The notes under the pieces are model-generated. The model was not told the DNA's origin, made no database searches, and saw only the letters and a program-made list of their open reading frames with translations. Below, in pieces: positions 9,531-17,466 of a DNA stretch of 48,385 bases. The first letter of the stretch is position 1. The number at the start of each line of letters is the position of its first letter. The translations under genes and the position numbers were made by a program. The DNA is from Desulfocapsaceae bacterium (lineage in GTDB: Bacteria; Desulfobacterota; Desulfobulbia; Desulfobulbales; Desulfocapsaceae): positions 1 through 48,385 of the forward strand of contig JAQVER010000018.1 of the NCBI GenBank assembly GCA_028697885.1. Reading direction: 5' to 3'.

Positions 9531-9622
9531 ACCATCGTAATGGTGAAAAATAAATTTTAAATCATATTTTGAAATTTAGTATGCTAGTACTTAGCTCTCT
9601 TAGTGAGAAAGTCAAGGGAAAA
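9531..9622 (-). promoter_or_regulatory. Two-part upstream element of SulP gene, copy 1
   Basis: On the minus strand CCCTTGACTTTCTC begins a 40-bp block (9583-9622) with a TTGACT -35-like box and a CTAAGTACTAGC segment where a -10 would lie. After 38 bp comes the dyad ACCATcgtaATGGT (9531-9544). A near-copy with the same 38-bp spacing stands upstream of the LCIB-like gene at 18894-18989. The SulP start is 67 bp further on. Function as promoter plus operator is inferred. Confidence 0.55.
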
Positions 9623-9669
9623 GCACCGGGGCCTTTCCGATATCACAGCAAATAAATAACTTCACATAA

Positions 9670-10413
9670 CTACTTAAAATAAGTCAATAAAGCATGCAGA
9701 GTAGTAAGTGGATGAGGCGGACATCCGGGAATATAAAGATCAACCGGGATGATGCTGTTGAGATCGCCAACGATTTCATCACTGCCATAAAAAGGGCCGC
9801 CGGAAATAGCGCATGCACCACTGGCAATCACCACTTTGGGGTGTGGAATGGCTTCAAAGGTGGTGATGGTCGCGGCCCGCATGTTCTTGGTCAGAGGACC
9901 GGTGACATGGATACCGTCAGCATGCCGCGGGGAGGCGACAAATTGAATCCCAAAGCGGGAAAGATCCCAGAACGGTGTATTCAATACGTTGGTGTCGGCC
10001 TCGCAGGCATTGCAGCCCCCTGCTGATATCTGGCGGAGCTGCAGGGAGCGGCCAAAGAGCTTCTTAAAATGCTTTTTGGAATGTTCGGCCAAGGCGGGCA
10101 GGTCTCCCTGGGTGAAAAGATCGTCACGGCTGGCGGTACCCATTTCACAATTTTGGGAAAAGGTTACAAATTTACCGCCGGACAGAGTCTCACAGAGGCC
10201 GCAGAATACACAACGGCCCAGATCAATCCGACAGTTTTTGGTATCAATGCAGTCCTGGGGGCAGGCGTCAGCGCAGCGTTGTATCAAAGCTCCATCACAT
10301 TTCGGGTCTACCTTGGGTAGGCCGCGAAATCTCTTATAGAGGTTGATCGGCTCTTTGGGGTATTTAGAGGTCCGGTGCCCTTGTTCTAATCTATTTTTTA
10401 TTACTTGTAACAT
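9670..10413 (-). CDS. Ferredoxin-NuoB fusion, small subunit of Ehr complex 2
   Basis: The 247-residue paralogue of the 1427-2188 product has the same layout. Ferredoxin-type cysteines lie at 39, 47, 51, 55 and 61, 68, 71, 74, with Cys89 nearby; the spacing differs from the other copy and one cluster may be altered. The NuoB-like half has GCNACEAD (Cys134, Cys137), Cys201 (GACAISGGPF) and Cys231 (YIPGCPP), matching N2 ligands. SRFGIQFVASPRHADGIHVT is nearly the same in both copies. It is the last gene of set 2, 138 bp after the large-subunit gene, and precedes the SulP gene by 187 bp. Confidence 0.88.
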   Translation of the reverse strand: MLQVIKNRLEQGHRTSKYPKEPINLYKRFRGLPKVDPKCDGALIQRCADACPQDCIDTKNCRIDLGRCVFCGLCETLSGGKFVTFSQNCEMGTASRDDLFTQGDLPALAEHSKKHFKKLFGRSLQLRQISAGGCNACEADTNVLNTPFWDLSRFGIQFVASPRHADGIHVTGPLTKNMRAATITTFEAIPHPKVVIASGACAISGGPFYGSDEIVGDLNSIIPVDLYIPGCPPHPLTTLHALLTYFK

Positions 10414-10551
10414 AGCAAAACCTTAATGTTTATCCTGAATTTAAGGAATCTTTAGGAGCTTAGAGAAAATGAGGAATGTCTTTCATGCTCATTTCGTTTA
10501 CGGCCCCTTATGCCGTCTCTTATCTTCAAAAGACGATAGTATCTACAGCGG

Positions 10552-12060
10552 CTACAGATCAAACCCGCAGTAGGAAAGGTTGAAGCTCTTATTGCACAGA
10601 GGGAAGTCGGAAATTCCTTCATCGCGCAGAGATAAGGCCAGCCCCATCCAATTGTGAAAAGAGGGATCTTTCACCTTGTAGCGCAAAATCTCTCCTTTGG
10701 CATCGGTCAAAATGCAGTGAGAGACCTCTCCCCGCCAACCCTCATTGATGCTTACCACGAAGGAGTGAGGGGCCAGTTGCAGCAGTTCCTGAGGCGTGTA
10801 GCTTTTGGCTTCTTCCATTTTATCCAGCAGGGTATTAATCAGACTGGTGGAATGCATGATTTCCTCCCGCCGCACCATGCCCCGTGAGTGGACATCACCA
10901 TCGGTTTTGCTGTTGCTGTTTGCTGGCAGTTCGGCATAGCATTCGGTGGGGAAGCTGACCCTGGCATCATAGCTCAGACCTGAGGCACGACCGGCGTAGC
11001 CGACCAGACCGATCTTTTCAGCATTTTCTTTGCTCACCTTGCCGGTATTGTCAAAACGGCCGGTAACACTGGGGGCGGAAAAGATCAGCTCATTGACATG
11101 CTCCACCTCCGGAGTGAGCTCTGCCAGTTTATCGCGCAGCAGTTTTTTCTGCTCATCGCCCATAACGTGGGTGACCCCACCGGCTCTTACCAGGCCGCGT
11201 CCAAAGCGGTTGCCACCCAGAATCTGGGTCGGGTTGAGGTATTCACCCCGGATCCGGCCGAAATAGGCGGAAGGTGGATTAAAGGCCACATCAAGGCTGA
11301 GGGCGCCCAGGTCGCCGATATGATTGGCAATGCGTTCAAGCTCGAGAGCGATGGTGCGCACTGTCTTGGCCCCTTTATCTACCTCAAGGCCTGCCAGCGC
11401 TTCGAGGGCCTGTGCCTGACAGAGGCCATGGCCGATGGTGGTGTCGCCGGCAATAGTCTCGGCGATAATGGCCATTCTTTTTAGGGGAACGGACTGCAGC
11501 AGTTTCTCGACTCCCCGGTGTTGATAGCCGAGCTGGATCTCCAGATGAAAAACGCGTTCACCGCAACATTGAAAGCGAAAATGGCCGGGCTCGATAATTC
11601 CGGCGTGCACCGGTCCCACTGCTACCTCATGGACGGTTTCGCCTTCAACGGAAAAGTAGGGGTAGTTGCCTGGAATATCCTGGCTGTAGTTGTTGTCGAA
11701 GACATCCTTCTTTCCATTATAGTTGCTATGGTAGCGAACCATCTTCAGCCAGGGATGTCCTTCCGCCTTGAGCCCGTACTGCTCGCCGATCTCCCGCTCG
11801 AACATGTGGAATATTTCCGATTCGGCAGTCAGGGAGGCAAAAGAATCAGGGGCGTCACAGCCGCCGACATAGAGTTTGTCGGTGCGCATGACAGCCAGCA
11901 GTTTGCTTACACCCTCATCCTCATAGGCAAAAAACTGTACTACTTTCCCTCCTGTTGCCGCACATTCGAGAAGTTGCTGGCGAAAGGTCTCAAAGGGCAG
12001 GTGGGGAATATCGGCCCTGTTTATTTTTTCATTGTTTTGTATTTGTAGCAACTTATCCAT
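10552..12060 (-). CDS. NuoCD/HyfG-like large subunit of Ehr complex 2, lacking NiFe ligands
   Basis: A 502-residue protein from the ATG at 12060, preceded by GGAGGT 7 bp upstream; an in-frame TTG at 12084 overlaps the preceding gene more deeply and is less likely. It has a NuoC-like N-terminus and a NuoD-like body (PVHAGIIEPGHFRFQ, LGYQHRGVE, ETIAGDTTIGHG). As in copy 1, neither hydrogenase CxxC pair is present: the C-terminal segment is DPSFHNWMGL through SYCGFDL. Both copies end with the same SYCGFDL, so this tail is conserved and probably matters. A NiFe hydrogenase is excluded; the reaction is unknown. The start overlaps the NuoN-like stop by 8 bp. Confidence 0.88.
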   Translation of the reverse strand: MDKLLQIQNNEKINRADIPHLPFETFRQQLLECAATGGKVVQFFAYEDEGVSKLLAVMRTDKLYVGGCDAPDSFASLTAESEIFHMFEREIGEQYGLKAEGHPWLKMVRYHSNYNGKKDVFDNNYSQDIPGNYPYFSVEGETVHEVAVGPVHAGIIEPGHFRFQCCGERVFHLEIQLGYQHRGVEKLLQSVPLKRMAIIAETIAGDTTIGHGLCQAQALEALAGLEVDKGAKTVRTIALELERIANHIGDLGALSLDVAFNPPSAYFGRIRGEYLNPTQILGGNRFGRGLVRAGGVTHVMGDEQKKLLRDKLAELTPEVEHVNELIFSAPSVTGRFDNTGKVSKENAEKIGLVGYAGRASGLSYDARVSFPTECYAELPANSNSKTDGDVHSRGMVRREEIMHSTSLINTLLDKMEEAKSYTPQELLQLAPHSFVVSINEGWRGEVSHCILTDAKGEILRYKVKDPSFHNWMGLALSLRDEGISDFPLCNKSFNLSYCGFDL

Positions 12061-13480
12061 TAACGCTACCTCCGATAGTGGCAATTGCCGAAAGAATTGT
12101 TTGATAGAGGCTGTCCGGCAGCCAGACGCAGAGAATTACAGAGGTGAGCAGCAGGGCGTATGAGGGCAGAACCCTGGTCCAATTTTCATCAACCAGGATC
12201 TCTTCATCCCATTTACCAAAGCTCATCTTCATCACCAGACGTGAGGCGCCGGCGAAGATCAGGATAAGGGCCAGGATAAAGATGCTGACTTCGATAGTTC
12301 TGCCCTGCTGAAAGGCTCCCATGATTATGAGGAGCTCACTGACAAAGATACCGAAGGGCGGAAACCCGGAAATTCCGGCAAACCCCGCAAAAAATGCGGT
12401 GAAGGTCTTGGGGAAGACCTTGGCCATATTGCCGGTTTTGCTGATCAGCTTGCTGCCGTAGCCCAGCAAAACGTTACCGGCGGATAAAAAGAGGGAAGAT
12501 TTAATCAGCGAGTGGTGGATGAGATGGAGCATGGCGCCATAGGTAGCCAGGCCGCCAATCCCCACGCCAAAGGCGATAATTCCCATATTCTCAATGCTTG
12601 AATAAGCCAGCATCCGCTTATAGCCGGTCTGGTTAAAGATGAAGATGGCGGCCATGAGCATGGACAGCAGGCCAAGGCCGATGAGAATATTGCTGGAAAA
12701 ATCACCGAGACCGGCCTGGTACAGGAGCCGATGACTGCGATAGACACCGAGGAAGGCACAGTTGAGCAGAGCTCCTGAAAGCAGGGCTGAGGCCGGGCTT
12801 GGTGCCTCACTATGAGCATCCGGCAGCCAGGTATGCATAGGAGCCAGGCCCATCTTGGTCCCATAGCCGATCACCAGAAAGATAAAACCGGCCTTAAGCC
12901 ACATCGGGTCAAGCTGTGTTGCCACTGCACCTAGACCGCTGAAGGTAATCGGGACCTGGACATTGCCGATATCCATGGACAGGACGATGAAGAAACAGCC
13001 AAGCAGGGCCAGGGCAATACCCACAGAACAGATCATGACGTACTTCCAAGTTGCCTCCAATGCTGATTTGGATCGATGCAGGAATATCAACGGGGCACTC
13101 ATCAGGGTTGTCGCCTCGATGGCAATCCACAGAACTATCAGATGGTCAGCCAAGGCAACCATGGACATGGAAGACAGAAAGAACAGGGTACAACCGATAT
13201 AAATGGGCTCACTGGTTATTTCGGTCACGCTCATATAGGATACGGCATAAATCGAGATAAAGAGAAAGATAAACGAGGCGACCAGCAGCACCAGCAAACC
13301 CTCTGGAGAAGCAGAAAAATATTGGGGCAGACCCGGCGTTATCTTGCCCAGCCATGCCATGATTGTTATCTGCAGGTGAAGCAAGGCTGTCACCACCAGG
13401 ATTCCCCGGCCAAACTTGACCGGTAGGAACATGGCGATAATCCCTGTAAACAGGGGGATGAGGCAGGTAAATTCTAACAT
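12053..13480 (-). CDS. NuoN/HyfF-like proton-translocating subunit of Ehr complex 2
   Basis: The 475-residue, roughly 14-helix protein has the antiporter signature KMGLAPMHTWLPDAHSEAPS, then MLAYSSIENMGIIAFG and SGFPPFGIFVSELL. It is the counterpart of the 3756-5201 product and keeps the canonical TWLPDAH, which that copy lacks. It is expected to be an ion channel in the membrane arm. It lies between the HyfE-like gene (68-bp gap) and the large-subunit gene (8-bp overlap). Confidence 0.88.
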   Translation of the reverse strand: MLEFTCLIPLFTGIIAMFLPVKFGRGILVVTALLHLQITIMAWLGKITPGLPQYFSASPEGLLVLLVASFIFLFISIYAVSYMSVTEITSEPIYIGCTLFFLSSMSMVALADHLIVLWIAIEATTLMSAPLIFLHRSKSALEATWKYVMICSVGIALALLGCFFIVLSMDIGNVQVPITFSGLGAVATQLDPMWLKAGFIFLVIGYGTKMGLAPMHTWLPDAHSEAPSPASALLSGALLNCAFLGVYRSHRLLYQAGLGDFSSNILIGLGLLSMLMAAIFIFNQTGYKRMLAYSSIENMGIIAFGVGIGGLATYGAMLHLIHHSLIKSSLFLSAGNVLLGYGSKLISKTGNMAKVFPKTFTAFFAGFAGISGFPPFGIFVSELLIIMGAFQQGRTIEVSIFILALILIFAGASRLVMKMSFGKWDEEILVDENWTRVLPSYALLLTSVILCVWLPDSLYQTILSAIATIGGSVNG

Positions 13481-13548
13481 TTTATTATATATCCTTACCT
13501 AAATGAAAAATAAATATTGGCAACGACTCAACCATCTCGGCGCCTTTG

Positions 13549-14208
13549 CTAATCCTTTAATTGCCCAAGGAGGGCGGTATCGACATCATCAAAGGAGCTG
13601 TTGATATTATTGAGCACAATACCCATGATCATGATACCCACGAGGAGATCGAGTAAAACCCCGAATTCAACTAGATACTGGGTATGGGTCTGCTTGGCCA
13701 GGGCGGTACCGAAGAGGTAGATGCCGTTTTCCATCATCAGATAGCCGATAACCTGGGTAATGGCCTTATGACGACTCATGAGCAGAAAAAGCCCGGAGGC
13801 CAGGGTGGTGATGGCAGTAATCATCAGCAGCACATGCTCCCCTGGAAGAGATTGGGAGGCATAGATCCGATCGGCAATAAAAACGGAAATCAGGATAAAA
13901 AGCAGGCCGGCAAAAAGTGAGGCATGGTAGCCGACAATAGGTTCAATCTCGCGCCTTATTTTGATCTTTCTCTCTGCCACATAGATAAAACCGGGGATGA
14001 AGAAGCCTTTGATGAGAATCATGACCTGCAGCATGAGAATGGAGCCCATGGTCATAGCATGAAGGTTTTCAAGGAAAAGGGGAATGAGCGACACCACAAT
14101 GCCTTGAAAGGCCATGATTTTGACCAGGGCCACGAGGCGGTGCGCAGCCAGTGACATTAACACTGACAGAAGGGTAAGGGCCAGTAGGGCATCTGAAAAA
14201 ACACTCAT
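13549..14208 (-). CDS. NuoK/HyfE-like membrane subunit of Ehr complex 2
   Basis: The 219-residue membrane protein is the counterpart of the 5338-5976 product. MSRHKAITQVIGYLMMENGIYLFG, with its intramembrane Glu, is the shared core. The hydrophilic end contains VDTALLGQLKD. The start codon overlaps the stop of the NuoH-like gene as ATGA, showing tight coupling. Confidence 0.86.
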   Translation of the reverse strand: MSVFSDALLALTLLSVLMSLAAHRLVALVKIMAFQGIVVSLIPLFLENLHAMTMGSILMLQVMILIKGFFIPGFIYVAERKIKIRREIEPIVGYHASLFAGLLFILISVFIADRIYASQSLPGEHVLLMITAITTLASGLFLLMSRHKAITQVIGYLMMENGIYLFGTALAKQTHTQYLVEFGVLLDLLVGIMIMGIVLNNINSSFDDVDTALLGQLKD

Positions 14209-15122
14209 TTGATCAGCTCCATGGTGAGGATGGTGGCGAAAAAGACCAGAATAAAGGGAGTCAGGATAAATTTGGGCACCATATTCATCTTATATCTGGC
14301 GGTAATAGACTCCACCGTGCCAATGGTTATGTAGATAAAGGTGACGACTGCATAAAAGAGCAGCCCGTTGAGCCAGACATTTTGCAGTTGGAACGGGTCT
14401 ATAATCCTGGCCAGGAAGCCCGCGTAAAAAAGAAGTTTAAACCAGGCACCCAGCTCGATTAAGGCCAGATCAGGACCGCTGTGATCAAGAATCATAACCT
14501 CATGGATCATAGTGAGCTCAAGATGCGTGGCCGGGTCATCCACCGGCACCCGCGAGTTCTCGGTGAGCATGACGATGTACAGGGCCACGATGACCAGGAT
14601 CAGCAGTGCCCCGTGTTCACCGGTGAGGCTGATGGGGTGGCTGCCGGAAAAGAATTCGGCAAAGCTCAAGGATCCAGTGATCCGGAAGAAGAGGACGAGG
14701 ATACCAAAAACGGTGGCTTCAGCCAGGGTGGAGAAAAAAGCCTCCCGGGCTGCCCCCATGCCCTCAAAAGGTGAGGCGGTGTCGAGTGCGGCCAGAATGG
14801 TAAAAAAACGACCCAATCCCATGAGATAAAAAAGAATCAGCACATCTCCATGAAAAGAGAAGAGGGGAGCGATGCCGGCCATGGGGAAAAAAAGCAGCAT
14901 CATCAGGCTGGTGGCACAGCCCACCACCGGTCCCATCCGAAAGACAAAAGTGGTGCTGGTGCTGTAGACCGAGCCCTTTTTAAAGAGTTTAGCCATGGTG
15001 TAGTAGTTGATCAGCAGCGGTGGACCCTGCTGGCCCGCATAACAGGCCTTTACCTTCTTGATGAGCGCCGGCAGAAGGGGCGTTATCAGGATTGCAAAAC
15101 AAAACGAGAATATGGATTCCAT
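14205..15122 (-). CDS. NuoH/HyfC-like membrane subunit of Ehr complex 2
   Basis: The 305-residue protein is the counterpart of the 5981-6901 product. It has AGQQGPPLLINYYTMAKLFK near the N-terminus, SPFEGMGAAREAFFS in the middle and ELTMIHEVMILDHSGPD near residue 205. It joins the soluble and membrane arms in this superfamily. It follows the HyfB-like gene by 117 bp, a gap that contains a stem-loop at 15152-15187. Confidence 0.88.
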   Translation of the reverse strand: MESIFSFCFAILITPLLPALIKKVKACYAGQQGPPLLINYYTMAKLFKKGSVYSTSTTFVFRMGPVVGCATSLMMLLFFPMAGIAPLFSFHGDVLILFYLMGLGRFFTILAALDTASPFEGMGAAREAFFSTLAEATVFGILVLFFRITGSLSFAEFFSGSHPISLTGEHGALLILVIVALYIVMLTENSRVPVDDPATHLELTMIHEVMILDHSGPDLALIELGAWFKLLFYAGFLARIIDPFQLQNVWLNGLLFYAVVTFIYITIGTVESITARYKMNMVPKFILTPFILVFFATILTMELIK

Positions 15123-15151
15123 CTCTTACCTCAATTTTTTTATGGTACTCG

Positions 15152-15187
15152 AAAGAGTGCCGGACAGAGTGTTGTCCCGGCACTTTT
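15152..15187. terminator. Stem-loop between the HyfB-like and HyfC-like genes of Ehr set 2
   Basis: AGTGCCGG (15156-15163) pairs with CCGGCACT (15177-15184). A T-rich run follows on the plus strand only. On the minus strand, the direction of the operon, it lacks a T-run, so it is more likely an mRNA processing or stability hairpin than a stop for this operon. It may block antisense transcription. Confidence 0.45.
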
Positions 15188-15239
15188 AATTTTTAATACG
15201 TCCGTTATCTAAACTCGACCATGAGCAGACTTGATCTCT

Positions 15240-17198
15240 TTATAAAAGAAGGAGCAGGACAATAATGGCCAGAACGATATAGGCAATATAGAGCTGGATC
15301 TTCCCGTGCTGGATCCAGCGCAGCTTATGCAGGAACTTGAGTAGCGGTTGGATCAGACGCAGCTGGTAGTTTATTTCCGCTACATCCTCCACTTCTGTCT
15401 CCCAGGTGGTCTTGCCGGGGAAGATTTTAGAGAGACCTGAGTAGATTTTCTTCACCGGCACAAATGGCCGGTAAAAATCGATCATTTCTGCGGCATAAGA
15501 GGTGCCGGTGTATTGCATACGGACCGTGGGCTGGGTAAAGCCGCAGCCCCAGGTGCCGCCGCTGCCAATTTCTTTCTTGAGGTAGAGGATTTTGCGAAAG
15601 AGGGTTATCAGCAGCAAAAGGCCTATGAAGATAGCAACCGTCTGCGAGACTTGACGAACAATTCCCATAAAGGCCTGGGTGTCAAAGCCGACGGTAAAGG
15701 GGACATCGTTGATGCCGGCAAAGGCGAGCCTGATAAAGGGCTCCGGGAGGACGCCGATCAGCAGACTGGTAAGGGCCAGGAGGACCATGATCAGAGTCAT
15801 GGAGGATCCTGCCTCGGTTGCCTTGGCGGCATTCTCGGTGCGTGGTTCCCCCAAAAATCCCAGACCAACCACCTTGGTAAAGCAGGCCGCGGCCAGGCCG
15901 CCGATGACCGCCAGGGAGACAATTGCCAGAATTGCCAGAATGAAAGGCAGGCGATGATTGCTGATACCGTAGAAGGCGCCGTAATAGATCAAAAATTCAC
16001 CGATAAAACCGCTGAATGGCGGCAGGCCGGAGATGGCAACTGAGCCGGCCAGGAAGGCTCTGCCGGTGATGGGCATCCGTTTCATCAGGCCACCCAGCTG
16101 GTCAATATTCGTGATCTTGGCTTGGCGGGATACTGCGCCTGCTCCCATGAAGAGCAGCGATTTAAATATGGAGTGGTTGAAGACATGCATAAAGGCCCCG
16201 GCAAAGCCAAAGAAGGCCATGGCCTGACTCTGTTCGGAAACGCCGACCATACCGATTCCCAAGCCAATGAGGATGATGCCGATATTCTCTACACTGCTAT
16301 AGGCGAGAAGCTCTTTGAGGTCCTGCTTGGCCAGGGCATAGACAACACCCAGGACACCGGTACCAATGCCGGTCACCAGGACGATCTGGCCGATGAGTGG
16401 TGTTGTGGCATCAAGCAGCAGGTACATCCGAAAAATTGCGTAGATACCCATCTTGCTCATCACAGCAGACATAATCGCGGCAATATGACTCGGGGCGGCA
16501 GGACCAGATTGAATCTTCGCCAGATGAAGGGGAAAGATGCCCGCCTTTGATCCAAAACAGAGAAAGGCCAGGATGAAAACCAGGAGCTTGGCACTTTCCG
16601 GAATAGTGGCAAAAGTGGAGAAGTCGAAACTGCCGGTATGCTGATACAAAAGGGCAAAGGCGGCAAAGAGGAACATGGCGCCGCCCTGGGCAAAGATAAA
16701 ATAGATATAGCCCGCCTGGCGGTTCGCCTTGGTCTGATAGTCAAAGATCACCAGAAAGAAGGAGGAGAGGGACATGATCTCCCAGGCCAGGGCAAAGGTA
16801 ATAATGTTTGCCGCCGTAACCACCAGGGCCATGGAGGCCACAAGAACCGCGAAAAAGAAATAGTTGACAGCAGTCCGTGTCGCCTTGGCCTTGTCACCCA
16901 TATAATGGAAGCTGTAAAACAGGGCCAGGGGTGGGATGGTGAAGATCGGTACCAGAAAAAAGAGGGAAATACTGTCCACCTTAAAAGCAAGTGTAAAAAG
17001 GTGGAGCCAATTCCTGCTTATTTCTATAGTGGCCGCATGGCTCAAAAGATTGGAGAGACTGTAAAAAAGTCCAACTCCACAGCCTGCGGTTGTCGTGGCA
17101 ATAGTTACCAATTTCATCAAGGTAAACTGCCGGCATAAGAGGAGTGCAGCAACTCCTCCTGCCAGGATTACAGCAAGCGACACAAACATGGTGCCCAT
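15240..17198 (-). CDS. NuoL/HyfB-like proton-translocating subunit of Ehr complex 2
   Basis: The 652-residue protein has about 16 membrane helices. NuoL/HyfB features are WEIMSLSSFFLVIFDYQ, AYSSVENIGIILIGLGIG and SGLPPFSGFIGEFLIYYGAF. It departs from the family where a WLPxAH motif is normal: KAGIFPLHLAKIQSGPAAPSH lacks the Trp-Leu-Pro and the His, while the partner gene of set 1 keeps them. Residues about 555-630 are hydrophilic, and one last helix ends the chain, as in HyfB-type proteins. It is the first gene of set 2, with GGAGGGAAAT ahead of the ATG, and follows the LCIB-like gene by 268 bp. Confidence 0.88.
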   Translation of the reverse strand: MGTMFVSLAVILAGGVAALLLCRQFTLMKLVTIATTTAGCGVGLFYSLSNLLSHAATIEISRNWLHLFTLAFKVDSISLFFLVPIFTIPPLALFYSFHYMGDKAKATRTAVNYFFFAVLVASMALVVTAANIITFALAWEIMSLSSFFLVIFDYQTKANRQAGYIYFIFAQGGAMFLFAAFALLYQHTGSFDFSTFATIPESAKLLVFILAFLCFGSKAGIFPLHLAKIQSGPAAPSHIAAIMSAVMSKMGIYAIFRMYLLLDATTPLIGQIVLVTGIGTGVLGVVYALAKQDLKELLAYSSVENIGIILIGLGIGMVGVSEQSQAMAFFGFAGAFMHVFNHSIFKSLLFMGAGAVSRQAKITNIDQLGGLMKRMPITGRAFLAGSVAISGLPPFSGFIGEFLIYYGAFYGISNHRLPFILAILAIVSLAVIGGLAAACFTKVVGLGFLGEPRTENAAKATEAGSSMTLIMVLLALTSLLIGVLPEPFIRLAFAGINDVPFTVGFDTQAFMGIVRQVSQTVAIFIGLLLLITLFRKILYLKKEIGSGGTWGCGFTQPTVRMQYTGTSYAAEMIDFYRPFVPVKKIYSGLSKIFPGKTTWETEVEDVAEINYQLRLIQPLLKFLHKLRWIQHGKIQLYIAYIVLAIIVLLLLL

Positions 17199-17228
17199 TT
17201 ATTTCCCTCCAAATTTTTTATACGCTGT

Positions 17229-17255
17229 CATTACATGTGACGCTTGTATGTAATG
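17229..17255. promoter_or_regulatory. Inverted repeat upstream of Ehr operon 2
   Basis: CATTACAT (17229-17236) and ATGTAATG (17248-17255) form a perfect 8-bp dyad with an 11-bp spacer. It lies 31 bp before the HyfB-like start, where an operator or leader hairpin would be placed. A second short dyad, CTCCTAggTAGGAG, is at 17354-17367, and an A/T run of ten at 17413-17422 follows the LCIB-like gene. No binding protein can be named. Confidence 0.4.
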
Positions 17256-17466
17256 TCTTATTTTATCTGTCTTGGCGGCAACGCGCAGTAGCTTGCCTTG
17301 GCCATGTCCCTTTGGGTCAGGCTATTTTCCCCTATGAATACTTATTCCCCGCTCTCCTAGGTAGGAGTGAGGATGAGTGTACAGTTAGTGCCGAAAATGT
17401 GTAGGTTGTGTTAAAAAAAAAACTGGGCTGGGTTGCGGTTTTTATACTTTTCCTTGTTTTGCAAAT

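Noticed and set aside
2224-12060. Calling the two complexes hydrogenase-4 or formate hydrogenlyase
   Set aside because: Both large subunits lack the N- and C-terminal CxxC pairs for NiFe, and no formate dehydrogenase or hydrogenase maturation gene is nearby.
1-17198. Respiratory complex I (nuo) operon
   Set aside because: HyfE-type long NuoK, ferredoxin-NuoB fusion and absence of nuoE, nuoF, nuoG and nuoJ fit Hyf/Ehr better.
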